Shown: in pieces, positions 17,714-25,799 of the stretch
Numbering within the stretch: the stretch's first letter is position 1
Layout: each line of letters opens with the position of its first letter
DNA from: Ignavigranum ruoffiae
GTDB taxonomy: Bacteria > Bacillota > Bacilli > Lactobacillales > Aerococcaceae
Assembly (NCBI RefSeq): GCF_900110675.1
Contig: NZ_FOEN01000007.1
Coordinates: 1 to 64,000, forward strand
Direction of reading: 5' to 3'
Length of the DNA: 64,000 nucleotides
Program-made: the position numbers and the translations under genes
The notes under the pieces: generated by a model
Databases searched by the model: none
What the model was told of the DNA's origin: nothing
What the model saw: the letters and a program-made list of their open reading frames with translations, nothing else

Positions 17714-17819
17714 ATGCCTTGTGCAGTATCTCGTGACTAGGCCGTAACCTAGAGAAATTATAAAAATTGAGAGGACCTAGCAGTGATAGGAAATCTCCTG
17801 CTGTTAGGTCCATTTTTTA
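17714..17819 (+). promoter_or_regulatory. Possible leader peptide plus terminator (attenuator-like)
   Basis: AAGGTTAAGGTGAT precedes an 8-codon frame MPCAVSRD (17714-17740). It is followed by a strong intrinsic terminator at 17773-17819 (GGACCTAGCAG against CTGC...TAGGTCC, then six T). The arrangement of short peptide, terminator and then a frame with a good ribosome site (17858) resembles transcription attenuation, but the downstream gene is unreadable, so this is weak. Confidence 0.35.
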
Positions 17820-17857
17820 TTTAAGATCTGATGCCTAAACAAAATAGGAGGGAATCA

Positions 17858-18036
17858 ATGCATAAATATTCTGAGTACAATTTATCCACAGCATTCGACC
17901 GGATCATGATGTTGAAGTTGATAAGATATCCTATCTGTACCCAGAGCTCCATTGCAATTATTAAACCTTTAAATTTATTAATGAATTTGAAACTAGCAAA
18001 ACCTCCTTCTAACTGTGTGTCTATGCAAATTCTTTG
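17858..18036 (+). pseudogene. Unrecognised short frame, possibly decayed
   Basis: ATG 17858 has TAGGAGGG 9 nt upstream. The uninterrupted frame gives 59 aa with unnatural composition after residue 14. If one base were inserted near 17899 the reading changes to FDPDHDVEVDKISYLYPELHCNY, which looks more protein-like but soon stops. I cannot name the family; a decayed gene or a chance frame are both possible. Confidence 0.3.
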
Positions 18037-18085
18037 AAAAATGGTGCTTTCCCCGCTAAAATAAACTCATAATTAATCATGATTA
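18034..18085 (+). promoter_or_regulatory. Promoter and 12-bp palindrome before 18098 gene
   Basis: TTGAAA (18034-18039), 17-bp spacer, TAAAAT (18057-18062). Just after the expected start is the perfect palindrome TAATCATGATTA (18074-18085), directly before the ribosome site, a possible operator. Confidence 0.6.
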
Positions 18086-18097
18086 GGAGGAAGAACC

Positions 18098-18514
18098 ATG
18101 ACCGTTGAAAATCAAGTCTATTTCGATGCCTATGATTCTTTAGCAGAAGTGAAAGTGCTTGAAGACGTGATGAGACAAAATGGTCTCCCTGTCAATGCGC
18201 TTCATTTATACGCTGATGATGAATTTATCAAGGACAAAGAATGGACCACCCGTCTCGCTGGGATTAGTGAAGCATCGAATCTTATTGGTTACAAATTAGC
18301 TGACCAAGCAAAGAATATTATCGTTGGTATTGATGAATGTCACCAAGATAAGTTCCCCAATCTAAAATTCGCCATGGAACAAGCTTTGAATCAGTCAGGT
18401 TCTTCTTCAGACCTTGATGAAGGTCATGAATTAGAAAGTTTTGAACAAGATTTACGCGACCAAGAACTTGATGTACCCCCTGAAGAATTCGGTGTAAATC
18501 AGGATAATTATTAG
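18098..18514 (+). CDS. Hypothetical acidic protein, possibly general-stress (GSP17M/YflT)-like
   Basis: Soluble 138-aa protein. Residues 1-80 alternate beta and alpha (YFDAYDSLAEVKVLEDVMRQNG...ALHLYADDE) in the manner of the short GSP17M/YflT stress domain, in which an aromatic position, an EV-helix and a glycine precede a second strand. The last 40 residues are highly acidic and likely disordered (DLDEGHELESFEQDLRDQELD). No catalytic motif is visible. Good promoter and AGGAGGAAG ribosome site; single-gene transcript with terminator at 18550. The family assignment is tentative. Confidence 0.6.
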   Translation: MTVENQVYFDAYDSLAEVKVLEDVMRQNGLPVNALHLYADDEFIKDKEWTTRLAGISEASNLIGYKLADQAKNIIVGIDECHQDKFPNLKFAMEQALNQSGSSSDLDEGHELESFEQDLRDQELDVPPEEFGVNQDNY

Positions 18515-18549
18515 GCAAATTTTAAGAAAAATAGAAAATCTCAGCTCTG

Positions 18550-18579
18550 GTACTGGTGAGATATCATCAGTACTTTTTT
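18550..18579 (+). terminator. Intrinsic terminator
   Basis: Stem GTACTGGTGA/TCATCAGTAC (one G-U), four-base loop, seven T. Confidence 0.9.
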
Positions 18580-18776
18580 AATAGGAAAAACTAGATAGTA
18601 TAGTAGAACATTCATGGATTTTTTCCATTATTTGAAAAAGAGAGATAAAGTTTAAGATATTTGCTTTATGGGGAAATAGTTAGTTGTCAAAATTTAGATA
18701 CTAAATCAACCATGATTATACGTTTGCTGGAAACTTAAATTTTTGCGAAAGATTTATCATGCTTCCTTTGCAGATG

Positions 18777-18805
18777 TTTACTTTGCTTTTCGATGTCGTT
18801 ATAAT
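18777..18805 (+). promoter_or_regulatory. Promoter of the thioesterase gene
   Basis: TTTACT (18777-18782), 17-bp spacer, TATAAT (18800-18805). The rest of the gene-free stretch 18515-18857 shows only the terminator at 18550. Confidence 0.6.
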
Positions 18806-18857
18806 CAAATTGTAAGGGCTTTATTATTGAAATTAGTAGAATAAGGAGGGTGATTCT

Positions 18858-19340
18858 ATGTCAGTAAACACCAAATTAGCCATCCAAGAAACCTATGGTG
18901 AGAGATTTCAACATTGTTGGGGTTGTGGACCTAAGAATGAACAAGGAATGCATATGAAGTCCTATCCCAGTGAAGATGGGGAGAGTTGTATTGTTCGCGT
19001 GATGCCGGATCAAATGTATACGGGGGGTGTCCCAGCCAATCTTTTCGGCGGTATGATTGCCGTAATCTTTGACTGCCATGGGACAGCTTCTGCAGCCTGG
19101 TTTAATCATCGGGCAAAAGGTCAAGAATTAAATCAAGACACGGTTATTGGACGCTTTATTACGGCTAGATTGGAGATCGATTATAAGTCACCGACACCGA
19201 TGAATGAAGAAATTACGGTAACGTCTCAACTCGAAGAACTGACAGAAAAGAAAGCCATTATCAATATGACCATGGAAGTCAATGGCAAAGTCACAGCAAA
19301 AGCAAGAATGATTGCCGTGGCAGTCAAAGATAATATGTAA
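18858..19340 (+). CDS. PaaI-type hotdog-fold thioesterase
   Basis: Cytoplasmic hotdog protein of 160 aa, probably hydrolysing an acyl- or aryl-CoA thioester. The N-terminal CWGCGPKNEQGM motif and the central GGMIAVIFDCHGTASAAWF helix, whose acidic residue usually acts in catalysis, are typical of the PaaI/YbgC-like group with an N-terminal Cys-x2-Cys loop. AAGGAGGG lies before the ATG. Single gene with its own promoter. The substrate is unknown; no link to the acyl-CoA operon at the window start can be shown. Confidence 0.85.
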   Translation: MSVNTKLAIQETYGERFQHCWGCGPKNEQGMHMKSYPSEDGESCIVRVMPDQMYTGGVPANLFGGMIAVIFDCHGTASAAWFNHRAKGQELNQDTVIGRFITARLEIDYKSPTPMNEEITVTSQLEELTEKKAIINMTMEVNGKVTAKARMIAVAVKDNM

Positions 19341-19571
19341 GATAAAAGAATTACGAAGGAATAATGACCCATGAAATCAATTCTATGTTTTAATTAGTGT
19401 TGAGAGGTTCGTATTAGGTTTAAAATTCATAATAAAGATAGTAAGACAGGGGGCTAAATTGTGTTTGATTAGCTCCTGTCTTTAAATTGATTCGTGATAT
19501 TTTCCCTTAGTTAGAATTTTGGTCTCAAAGCTGACTGTCTTTTGGATTAAGAATCTTTGGACTGGATTAAT

Positions 19572-19979
19572 TTACAAAATTCTTTCTCGATGGAGCAATT
19601 TGGCCAGGCCAAGCCCCACGGCTCCCCCTAAGGTATTAGAGATTAAATCGGTAATATCGGAAGCGCCAATAGCAAACACATATTGGCTGATTTCAAAGAT
19701 TAGACTTAAGCCGAAGATCAGCAATAAATTTCTGATAAAGCTTCGTTTATAAACCAATCGGAGTAAATCACCAAAAGGAACAAATACGAGTAAATTCAGG
19801 AATGCTTCAAATAATGGGATATCTCCTTCGACTACATTCTCATAGTGAAATGGAATTAAATTGAGGTCTCTAACTCGGTGGATGTCGGTCCAAGATAAAT
19901 TGAATTTAAAAATCACTAACCAAATCAAAAATATTAAATAAAGCCAAAATATCATCTTGGCAACGCCTTGCCGTCTCAC
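19572..19979 (-). CDS. VanZ-like family membrane protein
   Basis: Membrane protein of 135 aa with four hydrophobic segments. Family marks are NLIPF in the first loop, NLLVFVPFGDLLRL in the second span region, FEISQYVFAIGASDITDLISNTLGG in the third (given as the VanZ signature E-x-x-Q...D-x-x-D-x-x-x-N-x-x-G). VanZ of the vancomycin cluster confers low-level teicoplanin resistance; most chromosomal relatives are of unknown role. I chose the GTG at 19979 because GAGGGAG lies 8 nt upstream. Confidence 0.85.
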   Translation of the reverse strand: MRRQGVAKMIFWLYLIFLIWLVIFKFNLSWTDIHRVRDLNLIPFHYENVVEGDIPLFEAFLNLLVFVPFGDLLRLVYKRSFIRNLLLIFGLSLIFEISQYVFAIGASDITDLISNTLGGAVGLGLAKLLHRERIL

Positions 19980-20017
19980 TTTATATTCTCCCTCGTTAAG
20001 AACATCTCGAACAAATC

Positions 20018-20527
20018 TTATAATTCAATCCAGTATCTTCTAGAAGTTACCGTTCCGCGGCCTAATTCATTGATAAGCTTATTTTGTAGTATTCCACCAT
20101 TCTTCTCAATGACTCGAATCGATCCCCAATTATTGTCATCACAGGTTAAGAGAACACGGGCTAAACCCAGTGTTTCCCGACAGTATTCTAGGCCTTTGCT
20201 TAGCATCTGAGTTCCGTAGCCTTTACCTTCTTCTGACCATCGTACTTCATAACCAATATGTCCTCCGTAATTTAATAAGGCAGGTGTCAGCTGGTGGCGA
20301 ATATGAATCTCTCCAATAAACTTATTCTGGTCAATCAGCCAAAAGATAGAGGAATTTACAATACCTGGTGGCAAATTCTCCTCGTATTCATAATAAACTG
20401 CTTTTTGGATAATTGTGTCTGGATTTAAAAATAAGCAGGGTAAATGAGGTCGATGTAGGTAATCTTCCTGGATCGCTTGTCGATAGGCGTCAAGGTATTG
20501 CTCGTTGGGTCGACGTAGTTTCATCAT
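20018..20527 (-). CDS. GNAT family N-acetyltransferase
   Basis: Acetyl-CoA-dependent N-acetyltransferase, 169 aa. The core is seen in FIGEIHIRHQLTPALLNYGGHIGYEVRWSEEGKGYGTQML (beta-4, then the acetyl-CoA loop as EEGKGYGT, beginning near residue 95), and DDNNWGSIRVIEKNGG is the usual asparagine-bearing segment of the RimJ/RimL-like group. The substrate is unknown. AGGGGGG precedes the paired ATGs at 20527 and 20524; spacing slightly favours the second. Confidence 0.82.
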   Translation of the reverse strand: MMKLRRPNEQYLDAYRQAIQEDYLHRPHLPCLFLNPDTIIQKAVYYEYEENLPPGIVNSSIFWLIDQNKFIGEIHIRHQLTPALLNYGGHIGYEVRWSEEGKGYGTQMLSKGLEYCRETLGLARVLLTCDDNNWGSIRVIEKNGGILQNKLINELGRGTVTSRRYWIEL

Positions 20528-20627
20528 ATCCCCCCTTTATTCAAATGAGATGTTAAATCGACAAATTTTCTATATTTGCTTTCTGACCAAAATATAAAAA
20601 TAGATCGTAGCCACCAGATTTGTTCCC

Positions 20628-21863
20628 TTAGCGTAAGATTTCAACGACGTTCTTCCGAGCAGCTTGGCGAGCGGGGAAGACACTAAAGATGATGCCAATC
20701 ATAATCGATATAAAGACACTGACCAGGGCTGTGGGGATATCAATCGCTGCCTTAAAGGGTAAGAAGTTTCCGGCAATCGTAGCGATACCAATGCCACACA
20801 GGTAACCAATCGCGCCACCAAGTAAAGTAATGGAAATCCCTTCAAGCAGGAATTGCCATTGAATCGATTTGGCCGTGGCACCCATTGATCGGCGAATTCC
20901 AATTTCTTTGGTCCGTTCAGAAACAGAAATATACATCATGTTCATCACGCCGACCCCAGCAATAAATAATGAGATAGCGGCGACGGCGGAGATGAAGTAG
21001 GTAATGGTCTGCAAGGTGTTGGAGATTTCTTCCATCATTTCAGAGATATCGAAGTAGGTATAGGAACCTTTCTCCAGACCGGCACCTTCTTCTTGTAGAT
21101 AGGTATTAATATCAGCCGAGATGGCTTTCATATCGGCCCCTTTATCAAAATAGACTTTCATCGAGAAATTAATCATATTGCTATCATTATATCGCTTATA
21201 AGTCTGAGTTGGCATATATACCTGGGCCTCATCCCCCATGGTAATGTCCATCATACCATCTGATTCTTCAGGCATCTGTTGGCGAAAGACACCGACAATG
21301 GTATATTCTCGTTCGTTCAGATTAATCGATTTTGATAAGGCTTGATCTGGTTGCCCATAGAGTTCGGTCGCTAACATCTCATCAATAACGATATACGGCT
21401 TGGCGCCTTGATTATCAGAAAAACTCAAATTCCTACCGTCAACTAAGTCTAATTCACTGTGGTCGACGACCTTTAATCCAGTATTCAGGCTTTTATCCCG
21501 ATTTTTGATTTCTTGATAGAAAGTCTGATTACTTTGATCTTCATTCTCTAATACGACTTCAGATACTCCAGGAAATAGTTTGATATCTTGGACGTTCTTT
21601 TCAGAGAAGGGGTTGAAAGTAGCCCATTCATGGTCTAACAGGGATCCTTCAAGATTATAATAGAATTCCTGGCTCACCCGCCCCGATTCATCTTTAACGA
21701 CTTCTTCCATAAATTGTTTACGAAAACCATTCCCTAAACTCATAATCGTGATAACTGCCGCAATCCCGATAATAATCCCAATCATAGTTAGGAAGGTTCG
21801 TCTCTTATGTAGACGCATGGTGGCTAGGGTAGATTTGAGTAATTCGTTAATTCTCATCATCAA
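20628..21863 (-). CDS. MacB-type ABC transporter permease
   Basis: FtsX/MacB-fold permease, 411 aa: one N-terminal span (GIIIGIAAVITIMSLGNG), a large extracytoplasmic domain (about 45-280), then three C-terminal spans, with the conserved SVSERTKEIGIRRSMGAT coupling helix near residue 315. It extrudes hydrophobic drugs, peptides or toxins rather than importing. It overlaps the ATPase gene by 17 bp and is last in a three-gene operon with an adaptor. In Gram-positive bacteria such adaptor-ATPase-permease sets (YknXYZ-like) often protect against antimicrobial peptides or self-toxins. Confidence 0.92.
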   Translation of the reverse strand: MMMRINELLKSTLATMRLHKRRTFLTMIGIIIGIAAVITIMSLGNGFRKQFMEEVVKDESGRVSQEFYYNLEGSLLDHEWATFNPFSEKNVQDIKLFPGVSEVVLENEDQSNQTFYQEIKNRDKSLNTGLKVVDHSELDLVDGRNLSFSDNQGAKPYIVIDEMLATELYGQPDQALSKSINLNEREYTIVGVFRQQMPEESDGMMDITMGDEAQVYMPTQTYKRYNDSNMINFSMKVYFDKGADMKAISADINTYLQEEGAGLEKGSYTYFDISEMMEEISNTLQTITYFISAVAAISLFIAGVGVMNMMYISVSERTKEIGIRRSMGATAKSIQWQFLLEGISITLLGGAIGYLCGIGIATIAGNFLPFKAAIDIPTALVSVFISIMIGIIFSVFPARQAARKNVVEILR

Positions 21864-22602
21864 GCTCCTTTAACTGGTTGAATTGGGCCGCCAAATCTTG
21901 CGCTTCAATGGCACCAGTTTGGTGAATTTGACCATCGACGATGACTAAATGTCGATCAGCATAGGTTTGTAAGCTCGGGTCATGGGTTACCATAATGACC
22001 GTCGTTTGAAATTCTTGATGCAAATCGGCCAAGACATCCATAATGACTCTGGAAGTTTTGGTATCTAGGGCTCCAGTCGGTTCATCGGCAATGATAAACT
22101 GAGGGCGATTGACCAATGCTCGAGCGATGGCCACACGCTGCTTTTGTCCCCCTGAAAGTTCATAGGATTTATTCTGGGCTTTCTCTAAAATTTCCAAGCG
22201 ACTAAGCATTTTCTCAGCAATTTGTTTTGCATCTTTTCGAGATTTACCAGCATATAAAAGCGGTAGGCAAACATTTTCCATGACGGTCATATTCTCAATT
22301 AAGTTGAAGCTTTGAAAGATAAAGCCGACGTGTTTATTTCTCAGGGTCGAGATTTGTCGATCGTTTCGCTTGCGGACCGACTTGCCTTGGAAGAGATATT
22401 CCCCATCAAAATCGTTGTCGAGGAAACCAATAATATTAATTAAAGTTGACTTTCCCGAGCCGGAAGGACCCATGATTGAAACAAATTCTCCTTCATAAAT
22501 GGTTAAGGAGATATCTTTCAAGACTTGAAAAGAATCCTTTCCTAATTGATAGTATTTATTTAAATTTTTGAGTTGAATCAAGGCTTGCTTATTCATTGCC
22601 AT
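21847..22602 (-). CDS. MacB/LolD-type ABC transporter ATP-binding protein
   Basis: ATPase of 251 aa energising the adjoining permease. Walker A GPSGSGKST, Q-loop FQSFNLIENMTV, signature LSGGQKQRVAIARAL, Walker B FIIADEPTGALD (the LolD/MacB signature DEPTGALD) and switch VTHD are all intact. A C-terminal extension of about 20 residues (AIEAQDLAAQFNQLKEL) may form a helix. Overlaps the adaptor gene by 14 bp and the permease gene by 17 bp, suggesting translational coupling. Confidence 0.94.
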   Translation of the reverse strand: MAMNKQALIQLKNLNKYYQLGKDSFQVLKDISLTIYEGEFVSIMGPSGSGKSTLINIIGFLDNDFDGEYLFQGKSVRKRNDRQISTLRNKHVGFIFQSFNLIENMTVMENVCLPLLYAGKSRKDAKQIAEKMLSRLEILEKAQNKSYELSGGQKQRVAIARALVNRPQFIIADEPTGALDTKTSRVIMDVLADLHQEFQTTVIMVTHDPSLQTYADRHLVIVDGQIHQTGAIEAQDLAAQFNQLKELDDEN

Positions 22603-23941
22603 CTTTCCCCGCTGTCATTTCATCAATGGTTTTCACTTCTTGTCCGTCAGTGAGTAGTGAGCCCGCTAATAATACTTGGTCTCCTTCGTTGACACCACGG
22701 TGAATGACTACATTGCCACTTTCTCTTTCAGTTTTGACTTCGGTTTTGCGGGCGATACCTTGATCATAAACAAAGACGTAAGTTTTACCTTGTTCTTCTA
22801 CGAGTGCTGAAGGGGAAATCATAAAACCAGGTGATTTAATCTTCACTTTGACCGAAAATCCTGGTTGAATAAATTCGTCAGCTTGAACAGTATAACCGTA
22901 TTGGCTACCAGTTTGTGATCCAGGGGCAGGGCTAAATCCTGCAGAGAGACCAGCGGGATCCTCTTTACTAGGCGCAAAGCTCTGAGGATATTGATCATAG
23001 GCGACTAAGGTTCCCGGTATTTCTCGGTCTTCTGCGTTGATATAAATATCGACAGGGATGTCTTCTTTCAACAAATAAAATTCATATTCGCTGGCAGTCC
23101 CCGTAATTGAAATATCCTCACTAATAATACGGACTAGCGGGATTTGAGCATTATCTTTGCCGTCTTGGTTTAGGATGACTTTACCATTGACTTTAGCCTT
23201 GACTTGGGTTTGAGATTTCTCATTAAGTCGACCAATTTCAATTTCAATATCCTCAATCTCGCGGTTAAGTTGACGAATTTGTTCCTTAATCCCTTCAACT
23301 TGTCCTTCGAAATCATCCATCATCATAGCCTCATCCATACTAGGCATCTGTGCGGCTGCTTCGTTATTCTCGTTCATTGGATAATCTTGCGCTTGGCCAA
23401 TTTCTTCGAGGATATAATAGCCACCTTTTTCGTCCCAGCCATTATAGTCAATCCAATCTCCTTGATAATTATAAATATTTCCAGTTAATTGGCTTAACTG
23501 GTCAATCAAATCTTCTCGCGCATTATAAAGGCGCGTTTGTTTACGTTGGGCATCTTCCATTTGGTAGATGATTTCTTTGTCAGCAGCCTGATAAGTAAAT
23601 AGAACCTGTCCTTTCTTAACTTTTTGACCGTCTTTCACCTTGATATTATTGATATCACCCAGCTCTGGGTTATAAAAGTAGGATTGGTCAGTAGCTAATT
23701 GAACTTCACCTTTGAGACTAATCGGTTCTTGGGGAGTCATCATTTCATAGTAGTAGAACTCATTTCCTTCTTCATCGGTTAAAGGAGCTTGGTTCATCAT
23801 GGCTGGATCCATGGACGGATCACCTAGTTGAGCACCGACGCGATCTTGGCTAACCGGAATGAAAAGATTAGAAAACCATACAATCCCAACCATTAATACA
23901 ATTATTGCAGCCACTACTATACTTGTTCGTTTCGTGCTCAT
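22589..23941 (-). CDS. HlyD/MacA-like membrane fusion (adaptor) protein
   Basis: Adaptor of 450 aa anchored by one N-terminal span (IVVAAIIVLMVGIVWFSNLF). Then a split lipoyl-like domain (first half about 75-115, KVKDGQKVKKGQVLF; second half about 245-275, VKAKVNGKVILNQDG), separated by an alpha-helical hairpin (about 120-240, containing Met/Asn/Glu-rich insertion), and a C-terminal beta-barrel region. It links the MacB-like permease to the wall side in the YknX manner. First gene of the operon, with a good promoter upstream. The Met-rich segment AAAQMPSMDEAMMMDD in the hairpin is unusual. Confidence 0.88.
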   Translation of the reverse strand: MSTKRTSIVVAAIIVLMVGIVWFSNLFIPVSQDRVGAQLGDPSMDPAMMNQAPLTDEEGNEFYYYEMMTPQEPISLKGEVQLATDQSYFYNPELGDINNIKVKDGQKVKKGQVLFTYQAADKEIIYQMEDAQRKQTRLYNAREDLIDQLSQLTGNIYNYQGDWIDYNGWDEKGGYYILEEIGQAQDYPMNENNEAAAQMPSMDEAMMMDDFEGQVEGIKEQIRQLNREIEDIEIEIGRLNEKSQTQVKAKVNGKVILNQDGKDNAQIPLVRIISEDISITGTASEYEFYLLKEDIPVDIYINAEDREIPGTLVAYDQYPQSFAPSKEDPAGLSAGFSPAPGSQTGSQYGYTVQADEFIQPGFSVKVKIKSPGFMISPSALVEEQGKTYVFVYDQGIARKTEVKTERESGNVVIHRGVNEGDQVLLAGSLLTDGQEVKTIDEMTAGKDGNE

Positions 23942-24004
23942 TTATCTTTGCCTCCATCTTAACATCATCATTGTAAGGCGGATTAAGCGCCTTCTTCATG
24001 CTAA

Positions 24005-24036
24005 GTGTATTATACCAATGATACACCCAAAGTCAA
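24005..24036 (-). promoter_or_regulatory. Promoter and putative operator of the MacAB-like operon
   Basis: On the minus strand TTGACT (24036-24031), 16-bp spacer, TATAAT (24014-24009). GTGTAT (24005-24010) and ATACAC (24021-24026) form an inverted repeat with a 10-bp gap enclosing the -10, so a dimeric repressor could act here. Confidence 0.65.
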
Positions 24037-24134
24037 TGAAATTTAGAAGAAATATTTGAATAAATAAAGATTATTTGATTAGTATTTTTGCTGATATGAA
24101 TTGACTATTTGCAAACTGACAATGCAACAATACG

Positions 24135-24160
24135 ATATGCAATAATATGTTATTGCATAT
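24135..24160. repeat. Eleven-base palindrome in AT-rich spacer
   Basis: ATATGCAATAA and TTATTGCATAT separated by TATG. No T-run follows, so it is not an obvious terminator. It lies between the divergent MacAB-like operon and the VOC gene; apart from this and the minus-strand promoter the 23942-24357 stretch shows nothing. Confidence 0.6.
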
Positions 24161-24357
24161 TATATTGTTATATAATAATAATTTTCATGAATTTTACTCA
24201 TTAGAAAAATTTTTATTAAGAAATTTAGATTTTCCTAGCAAATTAACGCCTTATTTAATCTTTATTCGTTGCTTTCCTTGAGTTCACTCGATATTATTTA
24301 CTTGAATCGTAGCTTATTAAGAGTTTGCCGATTCAATATCAAAAGGGAGTGATATCC

Positions 24358-24795
24358 ATGTTTAAAGCGGTCGTTTATTTAAATACCAATCGGGCGAATG
24401 AAATGCTAGATTTCTACCAAGAACATTTTGATGCAAAAATCTTGAGTAAAGTGATGGGCGATGATGCCATGTTTGCTGATTCAGCTGAAGATATGCAGAT
24501 GCCAGCGGATATGGCTAAAGATTTTGTGATGAATGCGGAATTTGAGATTTTGGGTCAGACTTTAATGGTCTCTGATACCTGGGGGAAACGCGAGATTGAT
24601 AACACAGGAGCGAATGTATGCTTCACTTTTGATGGTAATCATCCAGAAGAAGTGGCGATGGCTAAGGAGTTTTATCATAAAGCAGAAGCAGCGGGCTGTG
24701 AAATTACCATGCCTTTGGGTGAAACAGAATGGACTTTCTTATTTGCCATGTTCGATGATCCTTTTGGAATTTCATGGATGTTGTCTGCTTACTAA
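24358..24795 (+). CDS. VOC-fold (PhnB-like glyoxalase/bleomycin-resistance family) protein
   Basis: Soluble protein of 145 aa. MFKAVVYLNTNRANEMLDFYQEHFDAK opens the first beta-alpha-beta module (given in part), and FLFAMFDDPFGISWMLS closes the second, as in PhnB-like 3-demethylubiquinone-9 methyltransferase-domain proteins. Members bind a metal and a small molecule; enzymatic role is often unknown. ATG 24358 follows GGGAGTGAT; the upstream in-frame codons lack a ribosome site. Single gene. Confidence 0.85.
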   Translation: MFKAVVYLNTNRANEMLDFYQEHFDAKILSKVMGDDAMFADSAEDMQMPADMAKDFVMNAEFEILGQTLMVSDTWGKREIDNTGANVCFTFDGNHPEEVAMAKEFYHKAEAAGCEITMPLGETEWTFLFAMFDDPFGISWMLSAY

Positions 24796-25002
24796 TAAAT
24801 TGAAGAGAATATGGTATCGAATCGAAATATTCTTTCATAAAAATTGTAATAGCAAGTAATTTTTTCGCCAAAATTAAGCAAGTGAAATGTTGGATTTGAC
24901 ACGGGTCGTAAACTTTGTTGTTACAGGACGTAAAATTCTGGGTCAATTAAATAAGCTATCGTGAAGTCTTAAGTTTCTTTAATATCTTCAAACTGTATTT
25001 GC

Positions 25003-25031
25003 TTGGGCTTCTTTCTTTAAAGTGATAAGAT
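25003..25031 (+). promoter_or_regulatory. Promoter of the sixA-like gene
   Basis: TTGGGC (25003-25008), 17-bp spacer, TAAGAT (25026-25031). Confidence 0.5.
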
Positions 25032-25063
25032 ATTGCACAAAGAGAACTTTCTAAGGAGGAACT

Positions 25064-25513
25064 ATGGAGCGATTATACTTACTCAGACATGCCAAGAGTT
25101 CTTGGGATCAAGCTCAATTAGCAGATTTTGATCGGCCCTTGAATCAACGAGGCTACAATGATGCCCAAGCCATGGCTGATTATATTGACCAACAGGGTTA
25201 TCAGCCCGAGGTCATTCTTTGTTCGAGTGCCATGCGGACCCGAGAAACCCTCAGTCCAATTCTCAAATTAATGAAAAATCAACCAGAAGTGATTTTTCTA
25301 GATTCAATTTATGAGGCAGAATGGACAGCTCTACGTGATGCGGTGGAAGAACGGACGGAAGACTCAATTATGTTGATTGGTCATTGCCCAGGGATTGAGC
25401 TGTATTTATCACGTATTTTAGGTCAGATCAAGGAGATGAAAACTTGTCATTTGGCGGTCATTGATTGGCCAGACAAAAAACTCGTTGATTTTATCCGACC
25501 GAAGGAATTTTAA
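25064..25513 (+). CDS. SixA-like histidine phosphatase
   Basis: Histidine phosphatase superfamily protein, 149 aa. The catalytic motif is LLRHAKSSWD (RHG-type, His near residue 8), with the second arginine in SSAMRTRETL and the second catalytic His in LIGHCPGIEL. The KSSW variant and short length match SixA, which removes phosphate from phosphohistidine proteins in the PTS or phosphorelays. AAGGAGG precedes the ATG. Monocistronic between a promoter and a terminator. Confidence 0.88.
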   Translation: MERLYLLRHAKSSWDQAQLADFDRPLNQRGYNDAQAMADYIDQQGYQPEVILCSSAMRTRETLSPILKLMKNQPEVIFLDSIYEAEWTALRDAVEERTEDSIMLIGHCPGIELYLSRILGQIKEMKTCHLAVIDWPDKKLVDFIRPKEF

Positions 25514-25609
25514 TCTTTTCGATTGATTTGTTCGTAGGATTTTCACTTTAATATCAGTTCATGGCAAACTATTTTTATGATAAATTCTAAATAAGCTGTT
25601 ATAAATGAT

Positions 25610-25641
25610 AAGCTCTGATCAATTAGGTCAGAGCTTTTTTT
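25610..25641 (+). terminator. Intrinsic terminator after sixA-like gene
   Basis: Stem AAGCTCTGA/TCAGAGCTT with a T-run; lies about 100 bp past the stop codon. Confidence 0.85.
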
Positions 25642-25717
25642 GATGGATTGAATCACAGATTTTAATGGTTTCTGGTGTTTTAAGAATGAGATGATGATAA
25701 ATTCCAAATAAAACATC

Positions 25718-25771
25718 TTTACATATTATTTACAAAAAATCTACATAGAGTTTACATTGCAAGATTATAAT
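25718..25771 (+). promoter_or_regulatory. PhoP-type box (four 11-bp repeats) and -10 of the Fbp-like operon
   Basis: TTTACA (25718), TTTACA (25729), TCTACA (25740) and TTTACA (25751) are exactly 11 bp apart, the layout of Bacillus Pho boxes (TTHACA-N5 repeats). TATAAT lies at 25766-25771, 15 bp after the start of the last repeat, and no separate -35 is present, as expected for an activated promoter. Identical geometry is found at 38018. Confidence 0.82.
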
Positions 25772-25799
25772 ATATATGTTGTTATGAAAGGAGGAAATT

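Noticed and set aside
17215-18097. T-box, RNase P, tmRNA or 6S RNA in the gene-poor stretch
   Set aside because: I looked for the T-box AGGGTGG core and conserved cores of the other RNAs and did not see them.
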